Positions 15,599-25,707 of a stretch of DNA of 39,048 bases are shown here, one piece after another (position 1 is the stretch's first letter; the number at the start of each line of letters is the position of its first letter). This DNA is from Gammaproteobacteria bacterium (GTDB lineage: Bacteria; Pseudomonadota; Gammaproteobacteria; JAJDYQ01). Position numbers and translations under genes: made by a program. Below the pieces are notes generated by a model. That model saw only the letters and a program-made list of their open reading frames with translations. It had not been told where the DNA came from and did not search any database. The stretch is taken from positions 1 to 39,048 of the forward strand of contig JAJDYQ010000046.1 of the NCBI GenBank assembly GCA_022825085.1, read 5' to 3'.

Positions 15599-18169
15599 AT
15601 GCGCACGGATAAACTAACGGCAAGATTTCAGTTGGCCATACAGGACGCCCAAAGTCTGGCGGTCATGCGCGACCACCAGTTTGTCGAGCCTTTACACCTT
15701 ATGACTGCCCTGCTGGACCAGGAAGGTGGCTCAACCCGCCATCTACTGCTTCAGACGGGTGCCGATGTTAATCGGTTGCGGACACAGCTCGGTGCAGCTC
15801 TGGATAATATGTCCAGTGTCTCCGGGGCCGATGGCGATGTGCATATTTCAAGTGATCTTGGCAGGCTGTTCAACATCATGGAAAAGCTGGCCCACAAGCG
15901 TAATGACCAGTTTATTTCCAGTGAGATCTTTGTGCTGGCCGCTCTTGACAGCAAAGGCAAATTAGCTGACTTATTAAAAGATGCAGGTGTTGCCAGAGAG
16001 GCGCTTGAGAAAGCGATTGAACAGTTGCGCGGTGGTCAACAGGTGAATGAACCGAATGCCGAAGACCAGCGTCAGGCTCTGCAAAAATATACGATTGATG
16101 TTACCGAGCGTGCCGAACAGGGCAAACTGGATCCGGTTATCGGCCGCGATGATGAAATAAGGCGCACGGTTCAGGTATTACAGCGGCGCACCAAAAATAA
16201 TCCGGTACTGATCGGCGAGCCTGGTGTCGGTAAAACAGCGATTGTTGAGGGATTGGCGCAGCGCATTGTGAATGGAGAGGTCCCTGAGGGCCTGAAAGAA
16301 AAACGACTGTTATCTCTGGATATGGGTGCCTTGATTGCAGGGGCCAAGTTTCGCGGTGAATTTGAAGAACGCCTGAAGGCAGTTCTGAATGACCTGGCCA
16401 GACAAGAGGGCCAGATTATCCTGTTTATTGATGAATTACATACCATGGTTGGTGCCGGTAAGGGTGAAGGTGCGATGGATGCCGGTAATATGCTCAAGCC
16501 GGCTTTGGCGCGCGGCGAATTGCACTGTGTTGGAGCAACCACCCTTGATGAATATCGTCAATACATTGAAAAAGATGCGGCCCTGGAGCGGCGTTTTCAG
16601 AAGATTCTGGTTGACGAACCTGCCGTGGAGGACACTATAGCCATTCTGCGTGGACTGAAAGAGCGCTATGAAGTTCATCATGGTGTTGACATTACTGACC
16701 CGGCCATTGTTGCAGCGGCCATGTTATCTACACGCTACATCACCGACCGTCAGCTGCCGGACAAGGCGATTGATTTGATTGACGAGGCCGCATCCCGCAT
16801 TCGTATGCAGATTGACTCCAAACCGGAACCTATGGACAAGCTGGAGCGGCGCCTGATCCAGTTAAAAATTGAACGGGAAGCCCTGGTCAAGGAAACCGAC
16901 GACTCATCAAAGAAACGTTTGCAGACCCTCGATTCGGAGGTGGGCAGGCTGGAAAAAGAATACGCCGATCTGGAAGAAATCTGGAAAGCCGAAAAGGCGG
17001 TCGTGCATGGTTCCAGGCATATCAAGGAGGCGCTGGAGCGTGCCCGTATCGAAATGGAAGCTGCCACCCGTGCCCATGACCTGGCGCGGGTATCGGAATT
17101 ACAGTATGGGCGTATCCCGGAACTGGAAGCGCAGTTAAAAGCTGCCAATGAGGCGGAAAACCACGAAATGCAATTGCTGCCTAACAAGGTAACAGATGAG
17201 GAAGTTGCCGAGATTGTTTCGCGTTGGACCGGCATACCTGTTGCCAGAATGCTGGAAGGTGAGAGAGACAAGTTATTGCGCATGGAAGACGAACTACAGG
17301 AGCGTGTTGTCGGCCAGTATGAGGCAGTTAAGGCGGTGTCTGATGCCATACGCCGCTCCCGTGCGGGATTGTCCGACCCCCGCCGTCCGAATGGATCATT
17401 TCTGTTTTTGGGGCCAACGGGCGTTGGTAAAACCGAACTATGCAAAGCCCTGGCCGGGTTTCTATTCGATACGGAAGATGCTGTGGTGCGGGTCGATATG
17501 TCAGAATTCATGGAGCAGCACTCCGTTGCCCGTTTGATCGGTGCACCGCCGGGATATGTCGGCTACGAAGAAGGCGGCTACCTGACTGAAGCAGTGCGCC
17601 GCAGGCCTTATTCCGTGCTCCTGCTGGATGAAATAGAAAAAGCTCATCCCGATGTATTTAATATCCTGCTGCAGGTTCTGGATGACGGGCGACTGACCGA
17701 TGGTCATGGGCGCACGGTCGATTTTCGCAATACGGTTGTCGTGATGACCTCCAATCTGGGATCGCAGATTATTCAGGAAAAGGCTGATGAGGTGCAGTAC
17801 GGTGAAATGAAGGCTGCTGTCATGGAGGTTGTGGGTGGCTATTTCCGTCCCGAATTCATTAATCGCATCGACGAAAGTATCGTGTTTCACTCACTGGGCA
17901 AGGCACATATCCGTGCAATAGCTGATATTCAGATTCGCGACCTGCGTAAACGTCTGCACGAACAGGATATCAGTCTTGTGGTGAGCGATACGGCGCTGGA
18001 TTTGATTGGTGAGGCGGGGTTCGACCCGGTGTATGGGGCGCGACCACTCAGAAGAACCATACAGCAGAAACTGGAAAATCCTCTGGCCGAGGCCATCCTT
18101 TCGGCAAAGTTCAAGCCGGGAGATGTGATACGTATAGATGAAGCAGAAGGAACAATAACCTTGTTCTGA
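15599..18169 (+). CDS. clpB: ClpB disaggregase chaperone
   Basis: ClpB is the hexameric AAA+ ATPase that, with DnaK, pulls polypeptides out of aggregates. All parts are present in 856 residues: the N-domain (about 1-145), nucleotide domain 1 with Walker A GEPGVGKT, the coiled-coil M-domain, nucleotide domain 2 with Walker A GPTGVGKT, and a C-terminus ending in a short hydrophobic tail. Length matches E. coli ClpB (857). A sigma-32 promoter precedes it, which fits heat-shock control. It converges with aspS; the 79-bp gap between them contains only a short hairpin, GCCCT-CC-AGGGC. Confidence 0.97.
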   Translation: MRTDKLTARFQLAIQDAQSLAVMRDHQFVEPLHLMTALLDQEGGSTRHLLLQTGADVNRLRTQLGAALDNMSSVSGADGDVHISSDLGRLFNIMEKLAHKRNDQFISSEIFVLAALDSKGKLADLLKDAGVAREALEKAIEQLRGGQQVNEPNAEDQRQALQKYTIDVTERAEQGKLDPVIGRDDEIRRTVQVLQRRTKNNPVLIGEPGVGKTAIVEGLAQRIVNGEVPEGLKEKRLLSLDMGALIAGAKFRGEFEERLKAVLNDLARQEGQIILFIDELHTMVGAGKGEGAMDAGNMLKPALARGELHCVGATTLDEYRQYIEKDAALERRFQKILVDEPAVEDTIAILRGLKERYEVHHGVDITDPAIVAAAMLSTRYITDRQLPDKAIDLIDEAASRIRMQIDSKPEPMDKLERRLIQLKIEREALVKETDDSSKKRLQTLDSEVGRLEKEYADLEEIWKAEKAVVHGSRHIKEALERARIEMEAATRAHDLARVSELQYGRIPELEAQLKAANEAENHEMQLLPNKVTDEEVAEIVSRWTGIPVARMLEGERDKLLRMEDELQERVVGQYEAVKAVSDAIRRSRAGLSDPRRPNGSFLFLGPTGVGKTELCKALAGFLFDTEDAVVRVDMSEFMEQHSVARLIGAPPGYVGYEEGGYLTEAVRRRPYSVLLLDEIEKAHPDVFNILLQVLDDGRLTDGHGRTVDFRNTVVVMTSNLGSQIIQEKADEVQYGEMKAAVMEVVGGYFRPEFINRIDESIVFHSLGKAHIRAIADIQIRDLRKRLHEQDISLVVSDTALDLIGEAGFDPVYGARPLRRTIQQKLENPLAEAILSAKFKPGDVIRIDEAEGTITLF

Positions 18170-18248
18170 TTCATTACGCGGGAATGACACAGATGCGCTG
18201 ACAAAGCCTTTAATTTGTCCGCCCTCCAGGGCAGATTTCTGCCATATC

Positions 18249-20051
18249 CTATTTATTGGCTGCCGACTCTGGAGCAGTCTTGCCCTGATTTTTGCGCCGG
18301 CGCAGACCAAGCTCCCGCAGCTGATGGTCTCCAATGCCGGAGGGTGCCTGTGTTAGCGGGCAGTTCGCGGTCTGGGTTTTCGGGAACGGCATAACATCCC
18401 GGATGGAGTCTGCGCCGGACATCAACATGACCAGACGATCCAGGCCAAAGGCGATTCCGCCATGTGGTGGGCAACCATATTTCAGGGCATCCAGCAGGAA
18501 GCCGAACTTGTCACGCGCCTCATCTTCTTCAATACCCACCAGCTCGAAGACCGCCCGTTGAATATCCGCCTTGTGAATGCGGACTGAACCACCGCCTATT
18601 TCATTGCCGTTCAGCACCATGTCATAGGCGCGTGACAACATGCCTGCGGCATGATTCTTAAGCTCTTCGGGAGACTCCGTTGCCGGGGCCGTGAAAGGAT
18701 GATGCAATGCAGTCAATCGGCCCTCTTTATCGTCTCGCTCGAACATCGGGAAATCCACAATCCACAGAGGTCTCCAGCCTTCTTCTACCAGCCCCATATC
18801 ACGGCCTGCTCTGACACGGACAGCGGCCATGGACTCGTTCACGATGTGCGCACTGCCGGCCCCAAAGAAGATCAGATCACCATTGTCGGCATCGGTACGT
18901 TCCATCAACTGACTGATGGCTTGCTCCGGCAGGAACTTCAAAATTGGCGATTGCAGGCCGTCACGGCCGGCGGCGACATCATTGACCCGGATATAAGCCA
19001 GCCCTTTGGCACCATAACGGCCTGCATAAACCGTATATTCATCAATCTGTCGGCGGGTCAGTTGATTGCCGCCAGGCACCCTGAGCGCGACCACGCGCCC
19101 CTTCGGATCCTGTGCGGGACCTGAAAAGACCCTGAATTCAACATCCTTCAAAATATCTGCCAGCTCAACAAGCTGCAGGGGAATCCTCAAATCAGGGCAA
19201 TCCACACCATATTTTTCCAGGGCCTCGGCATAACTCATGCGTGGAAACGGATCCGGCAATTCCACGCCCTGCACATCCCGGAACAGCTGGCGGATCATTT
19301 CTTCCATGAGCGACATGATCTCCTCCTCGCCCAGGAAGGAAGTTTCGATATCGAGCTGGGTAAACTCCGGTTGTCGGTCTGCACGCAGATCTTCGTCACG
19401 GAAGCAGCGGGCTATCTGATAGTAACGATCAAAGCCGGACATCATCAGCAACTGTTTGAACAACTGTGGAGACTGTGGCAAGGCAAAGACATTACCGGGA
19501 TGGGTGCGGCTTGGCACAAGATAGTCACGTGCCCCCTCTGGTGTGGCTCTGGTCAGTATCGGTGTTTCCATATCGAGAAAATTGCAGCCATCAAGAAAGT
19601 TCCGCAGGTGACGGACAATCTTCGAACGTAACAGCATACGCTGCTGCATGACGGGGCGGCGCAGATCCACATAGCGATACTTCAGACGCACCTCCTCGCT
19701 GATATCCTCATCATCAAGCATGAATGGTGGTGTCTCGGCGGTATTCAGGATTTCCAGCTCCCTGCACAATACCTCGATCTGCCCGCTGGCAAGATTTTCA
19801 TTGACTGTGCCTTCAGGGCGGTGGCGGACCAGCCCCCTGACCCGCAGAACAAACTCATTGCGTACACGCTCGGCACGGGTAAAAGCCTCTCTGGTATCCG
19901 GATCGACAACGACCTGCAACAGACCGGCCCGATCTCGCAGATCAATGAAGATCACGCCGCCATGGTCACGGCGACGATGAGACCAGCCGGCAATCTCTAC
20001 GGTCTGGTCGATCAGGGATTCATTGACTTCCCCGCAATAATGGGTTCGCAT
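18249..20051 (-). CDS. aspS: aspartyl-tRNA synthetase
   Basis: This class II synthetase of 600 residues charges tRNA-Asp. The N-terminal OB-fold anticodon domain occupies about 1-105 ([23 protein letters not shown]). The catalytic core has motif 2 ([23 protein letters not shown]) and motif 3 ([13 protein letters not shown]), with the bacterial GAD insertion between them. The basic C-terminal tail (LRRRKNQGK) is slightly longer than usual. Whether it also mischarges tRNA-Asn cannot be settled from this window. It is downstream of the FmdB-type gene on the same strand, a frequent pairing. Confidence 0.97.
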   Translation of the reverse strand: MRTHYCGEVNESLIDQTVEIAGWSHRRRDHGGVIFIDLRDRAGLLQVVVDPDTREAFTRAERVRNEFVLRVRGLVRHRPEGTVNENLASGQIEVLCRELEILNTAETPPFMLDDEDISEEVRLKYRYVDLRRPVMQQRMLLRSKIVRHLRNFLDGCNFLDMETPILTRATPEGARDYLVPSRTHPGNVFALPQSPQLFKQLLMMSGFDRYYQIARCFRDEDLRADRQPEFTQLDIETSFLGEEEIMSLMEEMIRQLFRDVQGVELPDPFPRMSYAEALEKYGVDCPDLRIPLQLVELADILKDVEFRVFSGPAQDPKGRVVALRVPGGNQLTRRQIDEYTVYAGRYGAKGLAYIRVNDVAAGRDGLQSPILKFLPEQAISQLMERTDADNGDLIFFGAGSAHIVNESMAAVRVRAGRDMGLVEEGWRPLWIVDFPMFERDDKEGRLTALHHPFTAPATESPEELKNHAAGMLSRAYDMVLNGNEIGGGSVRIHKADIQRAVFELVGIEEDEARDKFGFLLDALKYGCPPHGGIAFGLDRLVMLMSGADSIRDVMPFPKTQTANCPLTQAPSGIGDHQLRELGLRRRKNQGKTAPESAANK

Positions 20052-20147
20052 ACGTATTATCCGTTCTTAATTCTGGTGAATCAGATGCAGACGGCAGAAC
20101 CGTCCGTCAAGGTCAGGTCTCATTTTATCGGACTGCCGGTCGGCAGG

Positions 20148-20447
20148 CTATGGTTGGGTCGCGGGACAGCAATCACCTGAACCACAGGTACTGTCAGTGC
20201 TGCTTGCTGCGCTCTTGCCGGTGTCCGAAGTATTTTCCCCGCCACCTGAAGCATTGTTTCGGTTGCCGGATTTGAAATCAGTTTCATACCAGCCGCTGCC
20301 TCTGAGGCGGAATCCGGCGGCTGATACCAGTTTTCTTAATTTCGACTCTTCGCACTCAGGGCAATCCACCAGCGGCACATCATTGATTTTTTGTATCGCC
20401 TCCAGTTTATGGCCGCAGGCGATGCACTCATATTCGTAAATCGGCAT
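20148..20447 (-). CDS. FmdB-family zinc-ribbon protein
   Basis: This 99-residue protein starts MPIYEYECIACGHKLE, the signature of the FmdB/CxxC_CxxC_SSSS family. CxxC at 8-11 and a second pair (DCPEC, about 29-32) form a zinc ribbon over the first 45 residues. The rest is Ser/Gly/Asn-rich and ends with a second Cys cluster (TCGSGDCC). The cellular role of the family is not firmly known. It precedes aspS by 96 bp, with a small hairpin (GACGG-N5-CCGTC, 20090-20104) in between, and has a good vegetative promoter upstream. Confidence 0.9.
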   Translation of the reverse strand: MPIYEYECIACGHKLEAIQKINDVPLVDCPECEESKLRKLVSAAGFRLRGSGWYETDFKSGNRNNASGGGENTSDTGKSAASSTDSTCGSGDCCPATQP

Positions 20448-20504
20448 GTTTTAATCCTCAAAAATCTGCTCCGCAGCAATTCGGGAAGCATTTGACATGT
20501 GAGT

Positions 20505-20533
20505 ATTCTATAATGCTTCGGGAAACACGGCAA
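20505..20533 (-). promoter_or_regulatory. sigma-70 promoter of the FmdB gene and aspS
   Basis: On the minus strand TTGCCG (20528-20533) and TAGAAT (20505-20510) are 17 bp apart, about 57 bp before the start codon. The arms GAAGCAT/ATGCTTC flank the -10. Confidence 0.5.
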
Positions 20534-20562
20534 AGAAACAATATCTCAAATCTTTATTATCA

Positions 20563-21402
20563 ATGCCCGCGCACCCCGAAAAGAAAACAGTTTTAATCAC
20601 CGGCTGCTCGACCGGCATTGGCCGGTGTGTCGCCAGTGGCCTGCACAAAAGGGGCTATCGAGTGTTTGCGACTGCCAGAAATAAAGATGATGTCGAGCAG
20701 CTCGAGCTTCAAGGGTTTGAGGCACTGCAGCTTGATTTGACGGACAGTGTCGGCATACGGGACACGATTGATGAAATCCTGCGCCGCACGGGAAACCGGC
20801 TGTTTGCCCTTTTTAACAATGGTGCCTACGGCCAGTTCGGCGCTGTCGAAGATCTGTCCCGCGAAGTACTGCGCAAACAGTTTGAAACCAATGTTTTCGG
20901 CTGGCATGAGCTGACACGTTATGTCCTGCCCGTCATGCGGCAGCAGGGATATGGTCGCATTATCCAGAACAGTTCGGTACTGGGTTTCGTCGCGCTCAAA
21001 TACCGTGGTGCCTATAATGCCAGCAAGTTTGCCATTGAGGGCCTGACAGACACACTGAGACTTGAGTTTCTGGATACAGACATACACTTTGTGCTGGTGG
21101 AACCCGGCCCGATAGCAAGCAACTTTCGCCCTAATGCGCTCAGGGCATTCAGGGAAAATATTGATGCGGCTGCAAGCTGCCACAAAAAAACCTATGTCCA
21201 TCTGGCGGAACGTCTGGCACAGGAAGGACCGGTTGTACCTTTCACCCTGCAGGCTGAAGCCGTCCTCGACAGGGTTATCATGGCGCTGGAGGCGAAAAGA
21301 CCGAAAGCGCGGTATTATGTAACGTTCCCCACCTACTTATTCGGTTATCTGAAACGGATATTGCCGGTAAAGTGGATGGACCAGATACTCAAACACCACT
21401 GA
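20563..21402 (+). CDS. short-chain dehydrogenase/reductase (YbbO-like)
   Basis: This 279-residue classical SDR uses NAD(P)H to reduce or oxidise a carbonyl/alcohol group. The cofactor motif TGCSTGIG (13-20), NNGAYG (85-90), catalytic Ser137/138 (NSSVLG), and Tyr151 and Lys155 (YNASK) are all present. The C-terminal part ([23 protein letters not shown]) resembles E. coli YbbO and similar lipid- or aldehyde-acting SDRs, but the substrate cannot be told. It begins ten bases after TTTATTATCA with no strong ribosome site and is followed after seven bases by ispH. Confidence 0.9.
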   Translation: MPAHPEKKTVLITGCSTGIGRCVASGLHKRGYRVFATARNKDDVEQLELQGFEALQLDLTDSVGIRDTIDEILRRTGNRLFALFNNGAYGQFGAVEDLSREVLRKQFETNVFGWHELTRYVLPVMRQQGYGRIIQNSSVLGFVALKYRGAYNASKFAIEGLTDTLRLEFLDTDIHFVLVEPGPIASNFRPNALRAFRENIDAAASCHKKTYVHLAERLAQEGPVVPFTLQAEAVLDRVIMALEAKRPKARYYVTFPTYLFGYLKRILPVKWMDQILKHH

Positions 21403-21409
21403 TTCTGCC

Positions 21410-22363
21410 ATGAAAGTCATACTTGCCAACCCCCGCGGTTTTTGTGCCGGCGTTGATCGTGCCATCGAAATTGTCGAACGGGCTCTTGATATCTTTGGTG
21501 CCCCGATCTACGTTCGTCACGAGGTAGTACATAATAAATACGTTGTTGAACAGTTACGCTCCAAAGGGGCTGTTTTCGTCGAGGAAGTCGATGAAATTCC
21601 ACAGGGAGCCACCGCAATTTTCAGTGCGCACGGCGTCTCGCAGCAGGTGCGGGACGATGCCGACAAGCGAAATCTCAGGGTGTTTGATGCGACCTGTCCG
21701 CTGGTCACCAAGGTACATATGGAAGTCACACGACACTCCAACGCCGGTCAGGAAGTTGTTCTTGTGGGCCATTCCGGACATCCGGAAGTGGAAGGCACAC
21801 TGGGCCAATACAACAACCCTGATGGAGGAATCTATCTGGTTGGCGAGGTCGAAGAAGTAGAACGACTACAGGTTAAAAGCCCTGCCGGTCTGCACTATGT
21901 TACCCAGACAACGCTTTCGCTTGACGATACCCGTGCCATCATTGCCGCCCTGCAAAGCAGATTCCCGGAGATAAAGGGGCCAAAAAAGGACGACATCTGC
22001 TATGCCACACAAAATCGCCAGAACGCCGTCAATGCACTGGTTGATGACTGTGATCTGGTGATCGTTGTCGGCTCCCACAACAGCTCCAATTCCAACCGCC
22101 TGCGTGAAATTGCGGCAAAGAAAAACATACCTGCCTACCTCATAGACGGTGCTGACTGGTTGAAGTCTGAATGGCTGGCAGGCAAGACGACCATTGGCGT
22201 CACTGCCGGCGCTTCAGCCCCGGAAATTCTCGTCCGGCAGGTTATCGCCAGACTGGGTGAGCTGGGTTACTCCCTGATGGAAGAATCCGGTGGAGCTGCG
22301 GAAAATATCGTATTCAACATACCGGTTGAACTGAGGAATTCGGCCCACCCGCGCAGTCGATGA
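21410..22363 (+). CDS. ispH: IspH, 4-hydroxy-3-methylbut-2-enyl diphosphate reductase
   Basis: IspH is the last enzyme of the MEP isoprenoid pathway, an iron-sulfur protein giving IPP and DMAPP. Its 317 residues have the three cluster-binding cysteines at Cys12 (RGFCAGV), Cys96 (DATCPLV) and Cys197 (ICYATQ), exactly the E. coli numbering. SAHGVS and [11 protein letters not shown], parts of the substrate pocket, are intact. It lies seven bases after the SDR gene and overlaps thiO by ATGA. Confidence 0.97.
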   Translation: MKVILANPRGFCAGVDRAIEIVERALDIFGAPIYVRHEVVHNKYVVEQLRSKGAVFVEEVDEIPQGATAIFSAHGVSQQVRDDADKRNLRVFDATCPLVTKVHMEVTRHSNAGQEVVLVGHSGHPEVEGTLGQYNNPDGGIYLVGEVEEVERLQVKSPAGLHYVTQTTLSLDDTRAIIAALQSRFPEIKGPKKDDICYATQNRQNAVNALVDDCDLVIVVGSHNSSNSNRLREIAAKKNIPAYLIDGADWLKSEWLAGKTTIGVTAGASAPEILVRQVIARLGELGYSLMEESGGAAENIVFNIPVELRNSAHPRSR

Positions 22364-23445
22364 GCTATGACGTGATTATCGTGGGTGCCGGGATTTCCGG
22401 GCTCCTGTCTGCTATTGAGCTGGCCGACTCTGGTCGAAAAATCTGCATTATAGAGAAAAGCCGGATTGGCCAGGGTTCCTCCTGGGCGGGTGGCGGCATC
22501 CTCCTGCCTATCTATCCCTGGCGTTATCCGGAACCTGTCAATACCCTGGTTGAGTGGAGTCTGCGCCATTATCCCGAATTTCTGGCGGCCCTGTGCGCCG
22601 ATACAGGCATAGACCCGGAATGGCAGGCATGTGGGCATTTGATACTCGATGCCGATCCGGATGCTACCGTCATCCGGCGCTGGTCTGACCGGTTCTCGGT
22701 AGAAATTGAGTACATATCCGGCAAAAAACTGAACCGGGTCGAGCCCGGGCTCTCGCAGCATCATGCCGGAGCACTGTGGGCACCGAACATCGGACAAGTC
22801 AGAAGCCCGCGCCTGCTCAAGGCGCTGGCGGTCAAGGCCAATCAAATGAAGGTCGATATTCAGGAAAATACTGCCCTGACCGGCATAAAAACGGACAACC
22901 GGACCATAAAGACAATCAAAACATCGAACAGTGACCATACGGCAGGTTCCGTATTGATTGCCGCCGGCGCATGGAGTGGAGACCTTGAACAATATGGTCT
23001 GCCGCATACAGCCGTGCAGCCGGTCAGAGGACAGATGATTCAGTTTCAGACCGACCCCGGTGCCATCAGGACAATCACCCTGCACAAAGAACACTACGTC
23101 ATTCCCCGCAAAGACGGCAAAGTGCTTGCGGGAAGCACACTGGAACACTGCGGCTTTGACAAGACAACGACCAGAGAAGCGGCGCAGTTTCTCAGGCAGC
23201 AGGCGGTATCACTCTTCCCGATGCTCGAATCTGTTCCGCTGATCAATCACTGGGCGGGGCTCAGGCCCGGCAACGACAGACAAACACCTCTGATAGGCAG
23301 GCACCCTGACTACGACAATCTGTTCTACAATACAGGCCATTACCGGAATGGTATAATCCTCGGTCTGGCATCTGCCAGACTCTGTTGCGATATTATGCTG
23401 GGTCGTCCGCCGATATTGGCCCCTGCCGACTATGCCTGGGCATAA
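22360..23445 (+). CDS. thiO: glycine oxidase ThiO-type FAD enzyme
   Basis: This 361-residue DAO-family flavoprotein has the dinucleotide motif VGAGISGL (8-15), the FAD contact [14 protein letters not shown], and the C-terminal [17 protein letters not shown] and HYRNGIILG. In ThiO these support oxidation of glycine to the imine used for the thiamin thiazole ring. No other thi genes are in the window, so another D-amino-acid or sarcosine-type substrate is possible. The start codon overlaps the ispH stop (ATGA). Confidence 0.88.
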   Translation: MSYDVIIVGAGISGLLSAIELADSGRKICIIEKSRIGQGSSWAGGGILLPIYPWRYPEPVNTLVEWSLRHYPEFLAALCADTGIDPEWQACGHLILDADPDATVIRRWSDRFSVEIEYISGKKLNRVEPGLSQHHAGALWAPNIGQVRSPRLLKALAVKANQMKVDIQENTALTGIKTDNRTIKTIKTSNSDHTAGSVLIAAGAWSGDLEQYGLPHTAVQPVRGQMIQFQTDPGAIRTITLHKEHYVIPRKDGKVLAGSTLEHCGFDKTTTREAAQFLRQQAVSLFPMLESVPLINHWAGLRPGNDRQTPLIGRHPDYDNLFYNTGHYRNGIILGLASARLCCDIMLGRPPILAPADYAWA

Positions 23446-23499
23446 ACCGGGTCTGGTCTGGCACAGGGTATGCAGACGGAGGTCTGGGGCAGCCTGATT

Positions 23500-23575
23500 G
23501 CCGGTGTAGCTCAGTTGGTAGAGCAGCGCATTCGTAATGCGGAGGTCAGAGGTTCGAATCCTCTCACCGGCACCA
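23500..23575 (+). tRNA. tRNA-Thr (anticodon CGT)
   Basis: This is a 76-nt cloverleaf with an acceptor stem GCCGGTG/CACCGGC, D-stem GCTC/GAGC, anticodon loop TTCGTAA (CGT), T-arm AGAGG-TTCGAAT-CCTCT and an encoded CCA. It is very similar to the E. coli tRNA-Thr(CGU). The last pair of the anticodon stem is G-G, as I read it. Confidence 0.96.
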
Positions 23576-23754
23576 TCTTTGCTGTCAGAAAATTGACCGG
23601 AATAATCAATCTTGAAGTCATATAATTGAAGAGATGTTTAGCCAAAACACAAAAAGCACTATGTTATGGTGTAACGACAACGGCCGGCCGGAATCGGGTA
23701 CCGATAGCGGTCGCTGCCATAACTTTCAGGTTATTATGGGATCGGGGAGATAGA

Positions 23755-23793
23755 ATGAGGCACCAACCCGACAATGCTGCCAATCGACTGTAA
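23755..23793 (+). CDS. 12-codon upstream ORF (possible leader peptide)
   Basis: ATG at 23755 is preceded by GGGGAG at good spacing and encodes MRHQPDNAANRL before TAA. Four bases after that stop comes the ATG of the VWA-FHA gene (23798), which has no ribosome site of its own. The mini-ORF is in a different frame, so it could couple or regulate translation. Confidence 0.4.
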   Translation: MRHQPDNAANRL

Positions 23794-23797
23794 CTCA

Positions 23798-25348
23798 ATG
23801 ACAAAATGTTCAACAATTTTTATTAAAGCCATAGCCTCGCTGCTGCTGGCGGCCATCATTCTGATGCCCCATGCAGCTCTTGCCCAGCAACCCACCGCCC
23901 CGGCAGAGGCTGGTAATGCCGTATCAATACCGGCAAAACCTGCTGAAGAGCGCACACTACCGGGTGGGCATCGTGGCATCTCCGGCGACATTGTGCTGCT
24001 GCTGGACAACTCCGGCAGCATGAAAGCCAACGACCCGGACTTCCTGATGGCCGATGCAGTCAGCAGGTTCGTCAGCCAACTGGACTTCAATACCCGTCTT
24101 GGCATCGTCATTTTTGATCAGAGCGTCAGGCTGTCCTATCCGCTGACCGGAATGTCCGACACAAGCCGGGCCGAAATGCTGGCCAGTCTTGAACAGATCA
24201 ACTACAAGGGACAGCACACCAACAGCCCGGACGGGCTGGAGCGAGCCATCTATGAGCTGAAGCTGCATGCCCGTGAAGATGCCGAGCGATTTATCATCTT
24301 TTTAACGGATGGCATCGTCGATACCGGAGACAAACAAAAGGATGCCAGCAAACTGGACTGGATGAGAAAGGAACTGGCTGCCGACGCCAAAAACAACGGC
24401 ATCAGGGTTTTCGGCATTGCATTCACCGACAACGCCGACTTTCAGCTTATACAATCGCTGGCCCAGCAGACCGATGCGAAATACTATCGGGCATCCACAG
24501 CCAGCGACATATCGCCGATTTTTGACCGCATACAAAATACCATTGAAGCCACGCGCCGGGCTGCCATGGAGGCCGCCAAACCGCCCCCGCCGCCGGCACC
24601 CGTCAGGCCGCCCCCGCCACCCAAGCCGATCATCGTGAAAATTCCCGAGCAGACCACCGGTACAGACGCACAGACACTGTACATCCTGTATGGTATTGCC
24701 GCCCTGCTGCTCATGCTCCTTCTGGCCCTGCTGCTGCGAGGGCGCCTTGGTCAGGCATCGGCCACACCGGGAAGTGCGGACATGCCGCATGTCAAGCTGA
24801 TCGATGTCTCTGGTATTACAGACAAAAAGGAACACTCCGTCACCACTCCGATCACCCAGATTGGTCGTATCAAGGGCAAAGAGACAGCCGGGGTGTCCCA
24901 TATCGTCATACCTGAAAAAAGTATCAGTCGCCATCATGCCGTTATCGAATACCGCAATCATGCGTTCTGGCTGATGGACCAGGGCAGTGGCAACGGTACC
25001 AGACTGAATGATATCGAGCTGAGTGAGGAACAACGGCTGAAACATGGCGATAGGCTGGCATTCGGTGATTTTGTATTCGAATTTACCGAACCGGACATGG
25101 AACAATCCGATGCGACCGTTGTGCAGGCATCAGGCGGCAACCAGACAGAACCGGATACAGCCCCTAATCCAGATACAGCCCCTGATATGGAAAATACAAT
25201 GCTGATGTCCTCCGAAGAACCGTCCGACTCCGAGGCGGATATCGAAGCGTCGGACACACCGTCTTCTGGAGAGGCGGACGAAGACATGACACTGGCCGAG
25301 TTTGAGCGCCTGTTTGACGATATGGACGAGCAGGACAAAGAAAAATAG
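23798..25348 (+). CDS. membrane protein with periplasmic VWA and cytoplasmic FHA domains
   Basis: Using the ATG at 23798 gives 516 residues. A signal peptide ends at about ALA/Q (29/30). A VWA domain (about 63-250) has a complete metal site: DNSGS at 70-74, Thr141 and Asp171 (FLTDG). A Pro-rich stretch (262-277) leads to a membrane helix (about 292-313). A cytoplasmic FHA domain (about 330-430) has the phosphothreonine-binding residues GR (356-357), SRHH (377-380) and NGTRLN (399-404). The tail is very acidic. FHA domains bind phosphothreonine, but no Ser/Thr kinase gene is in the window. The protein could link outside events to a phosphorylated partner. Another ATG, 24 bases upstream, is possible but lacks a ribosome site. 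Function is not known; it opens the VWA gene cluster. Confidence 0.88.
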   Translation: MTKCSTIFIKAIASLLLAAIILMPHAALAQQPTAPAEAGNAVSIPAKPAEERTLPGGHRGISGDIVLLLDNSGSMKANDPDFLMADAVSRFVSQLDFNTRLGIVIFDQSVRLSYPLTGMSDTSRAEMLASLEQINYKGQHTNSPDGLERAIYELKLHAREDAERFIIFLTDGIVDTGDKQKDASKLDWMRKELAADAKNNGIRVFGIAFTDNADFQLIQSLAQQTDAKYYRASTASDISPIFDRIQNTIEATRRAAMEAAKPPPPPAPVRPPPPPKPIIVKIPEQTTGTDAQTLYILYGIAALLLMLLLALLLRGRLGQASATPGSADMPHVKLIDVSGITDKKEHSVTTPITQIGRIKGKETAGVSHIVIPEKSISRHHAVIEYRNHAFWLMDQGSGNGTRLNDIELSEEQRLKHGDRLAFGDFVFEFTEPDMEQSDATVVQASGGNQTEPDTAPNPDTAPDMENTMLMSSEEPSDSEADIEASDTPSSGEADEDMTLAEFERLFDDMDEQDKEK

Positions 25349-25707
25349 CGGAACGGACAACAGAGGCGAAACGACAAAAGCTACCAGATTCAAATCCGGG
25401 CACTGATCGGGCCGGCGTGTGCATCGCTTGTGATTAAATACCTGCAACAAAATGCCCGACAGCCTTACCGATCTTGTCGGCGAGGGACCCGATTTGTCCC
25501 TGCCCGCAGCCACAGGCAACACCACTGGATGACATTCAATGTTGCTTTTGGGCAACACATACCCTGAAATAATGTTGTTTTTTTTGCAAAAAAGACAAAA
25601 AAAGTGTTGCATCTGGTCCAAAGCTATGGAAATATAGCTTTCAGTAGGGGTTAAGCAGCCCTGAAAACCATTTTTTAACCTTTAATTCCTTAATCGGGAG
25701 AAAAAGA
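25349..25707. other. 359-bp intergenic region before the porin gene
   Basis: No gene is visible. The region holds a TGTTGC-N5-GCAACA-type hairpin near 25543-25558, poly-T and poly-A runs (25577-25606), and TTGCAT near 25607, which could be a -35. A long 5' leader ends in GGGAG just before the porin ATG. Confidence 0.6.
25620..25641 (+). promoter_or_regulatory. inverted repeat in the porin leader or promoter
   Basis: AAAGCTAT and ATAGCTTT form perfect eight-base arms around GGAAAT, 66 bp before the porin ATG. It overlaps the likely -10 region (TATGGA/TATAGC), so it could be an operator or a leader hairpin. Confidence 0.45.

Noticed and set aside
19371-19631. Plus-strand frames antisense to aspS, and similar long frames opposite clpB, ispH and the porin
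   Set aside because: They are mirror frames of highly biased coding sequence without ribosome sites or recognisable domains.
23500-23575. tRNA-Thr as an integration site for a mobile island covering the VWA cluster
   Set aside because: I found no integrase gene and no second copy of the tRNA 3' end to the right, so there is no direct evidence for an island.
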